Shown here: piece by piece, positions 1-12,100 of the stretch | Position numbering within the stretch: the stretch's first letter is position 1 | Layout of the letters: each line of letters starts with the position of its first letter | Origin: Owenia fusiformis | Lineage: Eukaryota > Annelida > Polychaeta > Sabellida > Oweniidae | Direction of reading: 5' to 3' | DNA: 64,000 bases | NCBI GenBank assembly: GCA_903813345.2 | Contig: CAIIXF020000009.1 | Location: 22,035,759 to 22,099,758, forward strand | Translations under genes and position numbers: made by a program | The notes under the pieces: model-generated | Seen by the model: the letters and a program-made list of their open reading frames with translations, nothing else | The model's database searches: none | What the model was told of the DNA's origin: nothing

Positions 1-36
1 TATAACATTTTATAGAACATTGAGATATTATAAGAT

Positions 37-969
37 CACGCGGTACTAACTCACTGGGGCGTATCGAAACCAAAACGCCCCGCAAAACCGTTAATTTGAA
101 TTTCAAATCTACCCTGTCTTTGGAAAATTAATGATTGTGAGTCTCACACTACACCGTTTTTCTTCAAACTTGTTCCATTAAAACCTTCACAGAAATACCT
201 TTCAGTCGAGACATTGCTTTTGTTTACAAAGTCCCTCGTTTTAGCGGCGTTTTCGTCACCAGGTGTGAGAAGTTGCAAATCCTCAGAGATTTCAACCACA
301 ATCCTTGATATCTCGCCAGTTCTTCTATCACTCTCCCCCATATTCTGCGCAAGGACTCCCATTACAAGCCTCCATCGCTGCATCAACATGTTTATTACAT
401 GAAACGCAGCAATTCTGAAAAGTCCTACGCAACTGTTCGAAATTGACCAAAACGCCCCGTTGTCTTCCAAAACGCCCCGCAGAGTCTATGACTACAAACG
501 TGTAGTTTCAAGGTGTATAGATCCAACGGGGCGTTTTGGAAGAGAACGGGGCGTTTTGATCAATTTCGAACAGATGCATAGGACTTTTGGAATTTGCTGC
601 GTTTAATGTAAAAAATATGTTGATGCAGAGATGGAGGGTTGTAATGGGAGTCCTTGTGCAAAATATAGGGGAGAATATTGAAAGAACTGGCGATATATCG
701 AGGCTTTTGGTTGAAATCTCTGAAGATTTGCATCTTCTCACATCTGGGGACCAAAACGCCACTAAAACGAGCGACTCTGTACACAAAAACAATGTACCGA
801 GTGAAAGGTATTTCTGTGAAGGTTTTAATGGAACAAGTTTGAAGAAAAACGGTGTACTGTGAGACTCACAATCATTGATTTTCCAAAGAAAGGGTAGGTT
901 TAAAATTCAAATTAATGATTTTGCGGGGCGTTTTGGTTTCGATACGCCCAGGTGAGTTAGTACCGCGTG
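37..969. mobile_element. Foldback (long inverted repeat) element with 5-bp target duplication
   Basis: Two arms of about 445 bp (37-482 and 528-969) are near-perfect reverse complements around a spacer of about 45 bp. The ends read CACGCGGTACTAACTCAC and its complement. AAGAT occurs immediately outside both ends (32-36, 970-974), which looks like a target-site duplication. The motif AAAACGCCCC recurs close to both termini and the centre. The open frames inside are mirror images caused by the palindrome and not genes. Confidence 0.88.
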
Positions 970-974
970 AAGAT

Positions 975-3900
975 GTAAATAAATAAATGTGTTTTCCTGG
1001 AATAATTTCAATTGCCAACGACTATCTTTTCTTCACAATCTACAGTTTCTAATAACTTTTAGTTTGTTAGATGAAATAAACTTGTTGAGAACATGTTTGG
1101 GAAAGAACATTTACTTCTAGGGCAGATCGAGCTAAACATATTTATTATAGCTCGAGATGTTTACATTTGGTACCATATTTGTTAGTCAAGAAACAAGAAA
1201 TGATATAAAAAGATGGATTAGCATTGTGATACTGAATTATCTGACATAACAAACATGATTTCCATGTTTAAGTTCAAGTATAAAATTGATGCAGGATTTG
1301 CAATACTTTTACAATGTATTTTAAAATACTGCTAGTATTTCGTAATGTTAATTTCTATATGAATACTTTCAATTTTGTTATATTGATTGACCTTTTTATT
1401 TTTCTGTTGTTGACCGATGTGCTTCAAACAGTTTTTCTTGTTAAACTTCTAAAAATGTTGACTTATTGCAGATTCAAGTACATGTACTATAAAAAATTAC
1501 ATTGTTAGTGATTTGTCTTTGGGATATTTAATGTTAGCTATTTTATTTTTAACTTAGCTAATACAAAATCTTGTTTGGTGGGAAGTTAATTGAAAATTTT
1601 TCTGAACATGGTGCTCCATGGGTAATGTGCACTTTAGAGAATATGATATGTGAAACTTTTTCCTTACTTATCTCTTTGGGGTATTTCCTACTGGGACATT
1701 TCTCAGGGTTTCGTTACTCAATGAGACGTTTCTTCTCAATGATATTCCTGACATTTCTCATTGGGACTTTTCTTACTGGATCATTTCCCTCTGGGACAAT
1801 TATATTCAGTTAATCGATAAGCTAGTGTAGTATGTACTGTACTTCTAATTAATTTGGGGCTACTTATTTTGGCAGATTTGCTGTTTTGAACAGACAGCCA
1901 CTTAATTGGTGAACTTGCAATATGCGGGGCTCTCGCTAGGCTTTTAGACTTTGGCGCAGCATCACACTCTATTTAGCTCCCACCACAACCTATAGGCAAA
2001 TCATGATTGTTCCTACAGTCTAAACTTGACTGTAATAACATATAAAAAGGATAGAATATGACATAAATATGATTTATCAAGATTGAACAGTTATGCTGAA
2101 GATGTTTCCACCACACCTTAAATATTTCTTGATGAGAACCCTGATATGATCATCTTTACGATTGAAATATGAAATATTGAATTAGGCGGGGACTTTGACG
2201 GATTTCAACAATTTGATAGATCCACCAAATTAAAATGGCCGCCAAATTAAGTAGAAGTACAGTATATTTGAATGCTAAGTTGTAAATTCGTTGAAGATAA
2301 CATTTATGCATTACATTTACCTGCTTGCTTCTAGCTTAGCATCTTGTTACCAATTAGTCTATAAATCATTATTCAATTGCTTTAAAAGCTATAAATATTA
2401 TTTTCATGATCTTTGGATAACAAATTCTTTACTGCTACAGGGTGAGGCAAAACGTCTACTTAATATCAATGTCATGCCTAAAGCTTTATTGTTGAATCCA
2501 TTTTTCCCATTTCTCAACTTATATTCCAGCATCAACTGGTATTTATTGAAAAATTAGCTAGAACATCTAGTACTCTAAATTGGAACTGAAATGTGGTTAA
2601 AATATCAGATCTGCTTGCATGTTCATGTTAAATATCCATAAAGTAAAAGTGCTGTCAGATGCACTTGTCTTAACGTTTTGATCTCATTGTAAAGAACCAC
2701 TTCATAAAAGTATGATGGATTGTCCTCATAAATCTATAGGTAACTTGTAACATGATCCTATATATGAAAAAACAACTAAAAGTTTCATTATAAATCATTT
2801 AGAGCAACTCAATCAATACATGAATTACATTGATTTATATCTAGACTGATCTTAAAAGTCAACCCTGAGGGATATCTTTCAAAGAGAACATGACCCTTTC
2901 ATAGGTTTTCTAAATGCTATTTTTTACAAAATACTGAATATTTTTCTAACTTATTCCAGTGCTCTCCCCACATTGAAATCCATGTATTTTGTAAAACCAA
3001 AATGCTCCTCAATGCAATTAGATCCGCCTCCTAAAATGTTACAATACAGAATAAAAAATACTAAAATATTGCATAAAAAATTACAAAATCATAAAATATT
3101 ACATAAAACTTACAAAATACTAAAATGTTGCACTAAAAATAACAAAATCCTCCACTAGCGTCTGATTTTACATGTTTGAATATTTTCAGAGGATGTCCAT
3201 CTTTGCATTATATTTATTTTCCTTGATCATTTAAAAGCGTTTCCTGGAAACATATTTATAAACAACAATTGTTGTATGAGAAATTCAGCTTTGAATTTCA
3301 TTCATATAATTCATGTTGTATAGCCGTATGTTACTTGCATATGCATAAAAAATGTTTCCCCTTACGATTGTGAAAAATACAAATAGATTAATATTTTATA
3401 GGACTGATGACTACAAACTCATCTCATCTGATCTTTGCTTTTACATACAGGCCAGGAAACAAATTGTTTTGAGGCTTTTTAACCATAATGTGATGTCTTG
3501 AATATTCTAAAAACATTGTCTGCTTATTTATTGTGAAGCAAAATATTGAGTTAACAATGAGACATGTTCAGAAAAATATGAAAAAAAGATGAGAAATGTT
3601 TATTTATGCTCACATATTTCTATGGGATCACTAACTCTTGGATAATTATGAAAATTGATTGTAGCTTTATTGATCAGGGTATAAGTTAATATTCTTTTAA
3701 AGCTTTAATTTGCCAAAATCTAAATTAACTTTTTTGATAACACTTGAATATTTGGGAAAATGGGATTTTATTTTAGATTTATAATTGCATAGTGAAAGTA
3801 ATAAAAAAGCATTAGCATTCATATAAATAGCACACTATTAAAAAAACATTTTCAGTGTCCAAACAATAACATAACAAGAGTTCACAGATAATTGCTATTT

Positions 3901-4018
3901 CTACCTAAGAAGCTTCACATTGCCATGAAAACATTACTTACAAGAACAGAGATAATTGAAAGAACAAAAACATCTTTGTGGAAAACCTTTTGCCTGAAGC
4001 TGATGTAGTAGAGGATTA
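975..4018. other. No gene seen
   Basis: AT-rich DNA with only short chance reading frames. Around 1680-1800 there is a local run of imperfect GGGACATTTCTC-like pieces (tandem-like). I did not find a Rab N-terminal exon here. Confidence 0.6.
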
Positions 4019-5095
4019 GACTAGAGTTAGTAAATAATATGTTTAGCATCATTTTTGATTATTTTAGGCTAGAGTTAGTGAATACAATGTTTAAGCATCA
4101 TTTTTGATTATTTTGGGCTTGAGTTAGTTAGCATCATTTTTGGTTATTTAAGGCTAGAGTTAGTAAATGCTATGTTTAGCATCATTTTTGATTATTTTAG
4201 GCTAGAGTTAGTGAATACAATGTTTAAGCATCATTTTTGATTATTTTGGGCTTGAGTTAGTTAGCATCATTTTTGGTTATTTAAGGCTAGAGTTAGTAAA
4301 TGCTATGTTTAGCATCATTTTTGATTATTTTAGGCTAGAGTTAGTAAATGCTATGATTAGCATTATTTTGATTATTTTAGGCTAGAGTTAGTAAATGCTA
4401 TGTTTAGCATCATTTTTGATTATTTTAGGCTAGAGTTAGTGAATACAATGTTTAAGCATCATTTTTGATTATTTTGGGCTTGAGTTAGTTAGCATCATTT
4501 TTGGTTATTTAAGGCTAGAGTTAGTAAATGCTATGTTTAGCATCATTTTTGATTATTTTAGGCTAGAGTTAGTAAATGCTATGATTAGCATTATTTTGAT
4601 TATTTTAGGCTAGAGTTAGTAAATGCTATGTTTAGCATCATTTTTGATTATTTTAGGCTAGAGTTAGTAAATGCTATGATTAGCATTATTTTGATTATTT
4701 TAGGCTGGAGTTAGTAAATGCTATGTTATTAAGCATAATTTTTGATTATTTTAGGCTAGAGTTAGTAAATGCTATATTTAGCATAATTTTTGATTATTTT
4801 AGGCTAGAGTTAGTAAATGCTATATTTAGCATAATTTTTGATTATTTTAGGCTAGAGTTAGTAAATGCTATATTTAGCATAATTTTTGATTATTTTAGGC
4901 TAGAGTTAGTAAATGCTATATTTAGCATAATTTTTGATTATTTTAGGCTAGAGTTAGTAAATGCTATATTTAGCATAATTTTTGATTATTTTAGGCTAGA
5001 GTTAGTAAATGCTATATTTAGCATAATTTTTGATTATTTTAGGCTAGAGTTAGTGAATGCTATGTTAGCGTCATTTTGAATTATTGCAAGCTAGA
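4019..5095. repeat. 48-bp minisatellite with higher-order structure
   Basis: A tandem array of GGCTAGAGTTAGTAAATGCT units. From about 4730 to 5060 the unit is a regular 48 bp, a multiple of three, which creates a false 118-residue frame of a repeated 16-residue peptide. The left half mixes several unit variants in a longer composite period (one variant recurs after 132 and 230 bp). Confidence 0.95.
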
Positions 5096-5736
5096 GTAAG
5101 AAACACTGTTTAACAAGTTTTTGCAGAGGGACAAAGGCATTAGATGAGAACTATAGGTTCTTGTATGTTATTTATTTGACTTTTAAATGATGTATTGTGG
5201 ATCCAAACAATGATCTTGATTTCATTTAAAAATAGACTTTAATATAGGGCCTAAATTTAAAAAATATATTTCTAAGAGCCATCAAGGAACTTTCAAAACA
5301 AATTATTTATTTGCTGTGAAGTTTGAAATAGTTGTAGGTTGGATATAAACTGAAGTAATGTTAAACATTTCATTATTTTTCCAAGCCTAACAAGTCCCTT
5401 GGGTTAACTTACCAAATTTTCACAATTTTCATGTCAAGGATAATTTCCTTGGAGATGCTACTTATAAATCTGTTCTGGATGTTAAGCATTGCAAAACATG
5501 CTTGTTTTGGCACTTTAATAAAGGATGAAATATGAAAATAATTAATGGCTTTATTTTAGAGCAAACAGGATTTAAACTATTTACACAACCTATAAAACAT
5601 ATCCCCATTCAGGACAATACAATTAGATCAAACTCATGCTTGATATTGAATTTTAATATGATTGAGGGGTGGTACAAAATTTCAAAGTAAACACTTCTTT
5701 CTTGGTCTCATTTTGGAGATTTCTGCCAACAGAATA

Positions 5737-6066
5737 CACTGGCGGATTAGGGGGGGGGGGCCTGGGGGCCCGGCCCCCCCCCCTTGGGTGGGTCCAGAAA
5801 AAAAAATTGGGCCCAAAAAATTTTTTGGGCCAAACAAGGCCTTCAGGCCCCAAAAAGTCGGCCTTTTTGGTCATTACTGGGCCTTTTAAGGCCTTATTTT
5901 TTAATCTCAGGCCAAATTTTGGAGAAAATGGGCCTCAAAATATCAAAATTTGGGCCCACTTTTGGATTTTAGGGGCCCAAAATTTTTTTCCGCGCAAGCC
6001 CGGACGTTTTTTTGCTATGACCTGAAATTTGGGCCCCCCCCTTGTTGGTTCCTGGATCCGCCCCTG
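5737..6066. mobile_element. MITE with CA-GGCGGAT ends and GAATA target duplication
   Basis: Left end CACTGGCGGATTA and right end complement CAGGGGCGGATCC form short inverted termini. GAATA flanks both sides (5732-5736, 6067-6071). The inside is extreme: G and C homopolymers and repeated palindromes such as GGGCCCAAAAAATTTTTTGG. Confidence 0.8.
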
Positions 6067-6283
6067 GAATAACCCAGATATTAAATCAAATCAAAGTCTT
6101 TGAGAAAAATGACTACAGAAGGTCAGAGTCAAATATATATCTAAGTAAGATAATTAAGTCGAATTGGCCATCATCATGGTATGACTTTATAGCTAAATTA
6201 TAAAGTTGCATTCAGAAATAATGTACAGTAATTTTGTATCTATTACTGCACTTAAAATGTCACTTTCAGTTATAAATGTAATT

Positions 6284-7062
6284 ATCCCAACGAACGAAGT
6301 TCGGTAGGGATATAGTGAAGCCCTCCGTCCGTCAGTCAGTCCATCAGTCCGTCCGTCCGTCCGTCCGTCCGGAAGATAACTCAAATACGAGTTGACGGAT
6401 TTTCTTCATATTTAGTGGAAAGATGTATATTGGTGAATAGTTGTATGCAAAAAAAAAATTTCCAAGATGGCCGCCGCTTTAAAAATGACGGGACTTTTTT
6501 GCAAAAACCATAAATTTTTCATTCCAAACCAAAGTAATTAATATTATTGTTTGAAATTTTGGTAGTATATTCGCAACATCTATCTATTTCACATATATTC
6601 CGTGTTTTTCATCCTGACCCCCAGGGGCTGTGTATGGGGGGTCAGGAAAACAGTAATTTTCGCTAATTTTTAGATCTTTCTGAAGTATAGCTTTATTATA
6701 CTCAAATGAAAGGCAATTAAGAGTAGATTGCAAATATTGTATCATTTTTCTGATTCGAGCCTCGTAAAATTCAAAATGGCCGTCTAATGTACGATTTCGC
6801 AATAATTTTTCGATCCCTTCAAAGTATGGCTATATTATACTCAAATTGAAGGAATTTTGGAGTAGATCACAATTATGGTATTATTCTTCAGATTTGTACC
6901 TCAGAAAATTCAAAATGGCTGCTTTGCAGGAATTCGCAATTCTAAAATTTAAATTTTTCAATTTTAACCAAAGTAATGTTTGATTCCAATATAATTGATT
7001 GGAATTCGGTAATTGATATTTTGTTCGTTGGGATTTGCTACTCCGCGGAGTTGCCATTGTCT
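6284..7062. mobile_element. CCCAACGAAC-family repeat, copy 1
   Basis: Begins ATCCCAACGAACGAAGTTCG and ends with GTTCGTTGGGAT then TTGCTACTCCGCGGAGTTGC, so the outer 10-12 bp are inverted. It contains the AGGGATATAGTGAAGCCCTC segment and a GTCC microsatellite. A second diverged copy is at 28797-29410. No intact protein was seen. Confidence 0.75.
6328..6371. repeat. GTCC tetranucleotide microsatellite
   Basis: Interrupted run of GTCC/GTCA units inside the CCCAACGAAC-family repeat. Confidence 0.9.
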
Positions 7063-8160
7063 AGTTTTGTTATTCTTTATGTTTTAGATATTTATATATG
7101 AGATTTATTTTTATGTCCACACTAATATTGTTGACATATTGTTATGGTTTCCAATTGATATCAGGCAATCAGAGTTCGGCATCTGTAACATTATGGCAGA
7201 TGCTGACATTTTGCATGTAAATGCCTTGTTAGTACATGTAAATAGTATTTTTAACCTTTTTTGCAAATATCATCAAATCATGTCAAAACCGGTTCCCTGC
7301 TATCTGGCTGATGCCTGCTTACTATAAAGTCTCTTTCCCAATAAGTTTTGATATCAATTGTATAGTAGCACTTATTTTAAACACCATGGTAGCATCTTTC
7401 AAAACCCTATCAGGTCTTTCAGGTATGCTTTGGATTTCACTACCCTGCCATTTGTTGAAATTATGAATGGGCAGTAAGGGGAGATAGGGCGAGGAATCGT
7501 GAAATTAACTATTATATCCTTAACGTCCTTGTTCTGTCACATACACCCTCATTAATCAAGCTTTTGTCAGTCCATGTGATCAATGCATCTAAAACTGTGG
7601 TGGATATACCTAGAATGATACTTTCTATCCTCAAAATGATCTCATTGTTATGTTCTACTGGTGATTGATCACAATCATATTATGATTTGGAGCTTTCCAT
7701 TGGCTAAGAAATTAAAAAGTGATGAACCACTGCAAATTGTTTGGCCAAAAAATTTGAAATTGCATTGTGTCCAGAGAAAGCCACCGAAGGCTTAGTATTC
7801 AAAAATTGCTTAATTTATTTCACAACTTACATTTAATCTTTGACTGACATGTACCAAGCTGATCCATAAGTTCTGAGAAAAATGCTCTTAAATGAAGAGT
7901 TTCCTGACGTTTGTTTCAAATATTCACAGATTTATATGTTTGCATGAATTAGAATGCCAGATTTTATTGATTCTGCTCAACTGTGATGAAAATATGGTTA
8001 CTATGGCTACATGATTTAGAATTAATAATTTCTTACCTAACATCCTCATTACCAGATGAAAATAGTTACATAATCTAATAAATATTTTTATGGCATTAAT
8101 TTATTTTATTGTTTTAATTATTTAGTTAAATGTATAGATGATTTCTTTTTTAGTTGTATA

Positions 8161-8828
8161 TAGGGTGTCTCAGAAATGTACTCAAAAGTAAAGCAACAGC
8201 AAAGATAAAACAAAAAAGTGTAAATTTTGATTGGTTTATCTGTGCTGTTGATATACTTTTGAGTAGGGCTGTGGTGGAATCGGTTCTGACAGTTTGGAAT
8301 CAGAGTCAGAACTTTGTCTCACGGAATCGGAAATTTCGGAACCCCTTTCGGACCACAAGTGAAAAGAAACAATTAATAAACAAACCAGCTTGATAAGTTG
8401 ATACAACAGTGTCTTGGCATAATTTGCATATCGTTTTATATTTGTTTTGATCAATTGGAAGTAATACTTCAAAGTTAACTTAAAAACTATTGATCTTTTA
8501 TCCCCCTCTTCTCATGATTTGGTTTGCCAGCCATTTTCACTTTCTTGTAAATCTAAATGGCAAATGAAAATATAAATGAAACGTACATGCAACTAATACA
8601 CATGTAGATTTGACGCAGTTTGAAGGAAAACATTACCGGGGAAACACTGGACTTTGATATTAACGATTCAAAGCCAATAGTAGGTGCGGGTCCGATGTTT
8701 GTTCAGAACCCTTCGGAGCATGATATAAATGTTCCGAATACCTGTATTCAAGCAAAAGTTCGCAGTTCAGACCGATTACAGTCAAATGGCACGGCCCTAC
8801 TTTTGAGTACATTTTTTGAGACACCCTG
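8161..8828. mobile_element. Mariner-type MITE with TA target duplication
   Basis: Termini TAGGGTGTCTCAGAAATGTA and the inverted counterpart at 8799-8828 agree over about 30 bp, with TA on both sides (8159-8160, 8829-8830). The 668-bp interior has no intact transposase. It ends 170 bp before the first visible Rab exon. Confidence 0.85.
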
Positions 8829-8999
8829 TATATGTACATGTTATTGATTTGTCTCCAGTTTGTGCAATCATGAATAGTCTTGAATAATATCACTCAAAAT
8901 GGCACAACGGGGACCAATCATTTTTAATGTTTTATGACTATGATTTATTTGTGATTTATAGATATGACCATTTGTAGTGATTTGATTGGTTCTTATTAG

Positions 9000-9110
9000 G
9001 TGATGCTTATTGGCGATTCCGGCGTCGGAAAAACTTGTCTTCTTGTTAGATTCAAAGATGGTGCATTCCTTTCCGGGAGTTTCATTTCCACTGTTGGAAT
9101 TGACTTCAGG
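9000..9110 (+). CDS. Rab exon: P-loop and switch I
   Basis: The exon is 111 nt, 37 codons, phase 0 at both ends. It follows the acceptor TTCTTATTAG and ends before donor GTGAGA. It encodes [18 protein letters not shown] at the start and ISTVGIDFR at the end, so it holds the nucleotide-binding P-loop and the switch I threonine. The codon before V (a lysine in relatives) must come from an upstream exon. Confidence 0.93.
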
Positions 9111-12100
9111 GTGAGACATAAGTGTTAAACATGGAAGTTTTGATTATTGAATAAAGTTGCTTTGATTAAATAAAACTGCTATTTTGATTTGTTAAATATA
9201 TACATTTTCTTTTCATTAGTAGCACAAAATTTATTTAGTTTCTATTGCTCGTCATTACGTTTTATCCTAGAAGAGTTGCTTCCTAGTCAACTCGTACCCA
9301 AGACAACTCGTACCCAAGACAACTTGTACCCAAGACAACTCGTACCCAAGTCAACTGGTACCCAAGACAACTTGTACCCACATTTATTTTCTGTATTATG
9401 GGTGCATATAAGAAAACAAATTGAGTCTGTGTCAAAATGTTTAATGTTATAATGTGCCTCAATATTTTTTTCTGAATTTAGAAGACATTTTTTCTCAATG
9501 GATTAAGCAAAGCATTTTGTTTTTACTTGGATTACCTTTGAAGTGCTTTGAAGGGCTTGTTCTCTACTTTTTTTGTAATACATATATATAAATGAATATA
9601 ATTACAACAGTAACTTTTCAACAAATGAATCAAACAATTAATTTAGCTTAGTGCATTCAGAGAAAATTAATAAGGGAACTTTAATCTGTTAATTTCTTTT
9701 CCATTTTGAACTTAATTGGATTATATTTGAACACATGCATGCAAAGTGTATTATATCATGTATGAATAAGTATCAAAATAATATTTGATATTCATATTAT
9801 TTAGAATATTTTTTATTGCTTAATTTTATGAAGGTGACTTCTTAGAATTATCATTCTTTAATCTGATAATATGAAATCCTAAATAGATTATCTGTTTAAT
9901 AAGAAATAGGCGCAAGTTTTGAAAATCTTTATATTTTTGATAATACCATATTTCAAGATGAATGAGATCTGATACTTGTTCCAAACACTCATTAACATAC
10001 AAAAATACCATTAATATTGTGAACAATGATTATGAATATGTGGAAGAAACATAAATCTCTTCCCTCGAACATCTGAATCTGTGACCAATATATTTGGTCA
10101 CAAATTTCAATCGATTTCTTCCAAAAACTCTTCTACATACTTCAAACTATTCTGAACTGTATGTAACCATTATAATATGTATATCTATACCCATTCCCAG
10201 CCCAACACTTGATTCAAAACAAAACATATACTTGGGTACAAGTTGTCTTGGGTACGAGTTGTCTTGGGTATGAGTTGTCTTGGGTACGACTTGACTTGGG
10301 TACGAGTTGTCTTGGGTACGAGTTGACCAGTTACCGAAGAGTTCATAGCAATATTTTTATGTTACTCTGGGAAGTTTTTTTTATATATATCTCTGTAAAT
10401 TTCAAAGTGGTGTTATACATCATATTTACAATTTTCTGAATTTTCCTTTTTGAAAAAACAGTCTTGAAATGTTGAACCTAAATATTTCAGAACAATTTTA
10501 CTAATGGTATAAATTATTTACGGTGATATCACCCATCTGGATTGATTGTACAATAACATTTAAGAGTTGGTAATCCCTATTTTTGTAGCTTATATTTGAC
10601 TATTGTAGATCGTAAGTTATGTTAACAAAACAAAAATATTAAATTTTGTAAACTATGTATTTTTATACTTTTACATGTATTTACACTAACTAATACAGAG
10701 GATGATCAATAAGTAATTGACACTTTTTAAACATTTAATTAAGAAACCAATTAGTCTGATCTATTAAGTCTGATTAAAAAAGTATGAACTTATTGATCAT
10801 CACATTTTTTTAAAACATAAACTTATTGGTCATCATTTGTTTTAGAAAACATAAAGTTATTGTTCATCCCTCGTACATTTACAACTGAATAATTATCACT
10901 TGTTTTCTTTCAGAATAAAGTTGTCAATGTAGATGGCACCAAAGTAAAACTACAGGTTTGTACAGCTTTGCATAGTTTCAGTTAAGAACCATAATTTGAC
11001 ATAATATAGCCTATAAATCAGCTTTATGAAGCTGGGATTAGAAGTTTTACCTCCTTCTTATCTCATAATCCTAGAGATTTCAACAATTTTATCGTTTATG
11101 ACATGAACGAAACAAAGAAGTGAGCTTAAATAGACCTTTTGTAAGTTACTGTTTTTTCTTGTTCAGCAAATTGCATGTATGTACATGTATGTATGTTTTC
11201 TTACTTTTTCTACATATTTCATGGAATTATTTGGTTTTATAGGTTTATAATTCTGCTCTGCTGAAATGCCATTATAATCTCACATATTTTCTTTAAATAT
11301 TTAAAAAGGTCTGTTACTCAACATGTCCATTTTGAATTTATGTATTTCCTATCATTCCAATATTCAAGACACTCAGGATTCCACTTTACACTTTGGTCTG
11401 CATTTTAGATAACTTACATGTACAAACCATTTGAGCAAAATTTATAATAAAAGCATGTTTGCATGTAGATTTTGATGTTTTCCAATAATTCACCATCTTT
11501 TTAAGATCTGGGATACAGCAGGGCAAGAGAGATTCCGCAGCATCACTCGTGCTTATTACAGAGACGCGCAGGGTAGGTCCATGAATTGAAACTTTCTTTG
11601 GGTGTGCCACATTTTGGGTGTGTCGCTACTTGCTTCTTTTACCTTCCAGTTGGTGGCAGTTGCTTAGTTCCTAACCATAGATTACCTGTAAGCTGTTAAC
11701 TTGTATTGTAGGTACCTAGGAGTCAAGTGCCATTAAATACAGTAAAACCTCTGTCGTATGAATGAAGTATTCACAATCAGAGAGTATTTAACGTGGGAGT
11801 TAGCAGATCTCATTTAACACTGCACATACTTCAGTATGACTCAATTAATTTTGAAAGTTATTAAATTAACACTCACTGTATGACATTTATGACCATGCTG
11901 TTATAGAGACTTGACCACTTCTTAGAAGAGACATGTTCTCATGTGCAGGTTTTACTGTATTTGCTGCCATTGCATATTTTGAGATGGCTACACTCATACG
12001 TATAATCTGTTTTTAGATGTGAGCATTGGGATTTGTAATAAATCGCTAAAAACATATTAACTCGACTGTTCGAGGTGTTTCAGGAAACATTAACTCAGCT

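Noticed and set aside
144-862. Several 60-108 codon frames in both strands
   Set aside because: They are mirror images produced by the arms of the foldback element.
4723-5079. 118-codon open frame of a repeated 16-residue hydrophobic peptide
   Set aside because: It exists only because the minisatellite unit is 48 bp, a multiple of three. No start context, splice sites or conservation signal beyond the array.
5653-6025. 118-codon and smaller frames rich in Gly, Pro and Lys
   Set aside because: They arise from G/C homopolymers and palindromes of the MITE at 5737-6066.
8620-8847. Possible upstream Rab exon (75-codon frame just before 9000)
   Set aside because: It belongs to the mariner-type MITE at 8161-8828 and does not give the lysine plus phase-0 donor needed.
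9283-9380. CRISPR-like array of short repeats
   Set aside because: Units are contiguous 16-mers with no spacers and the genome is animal.
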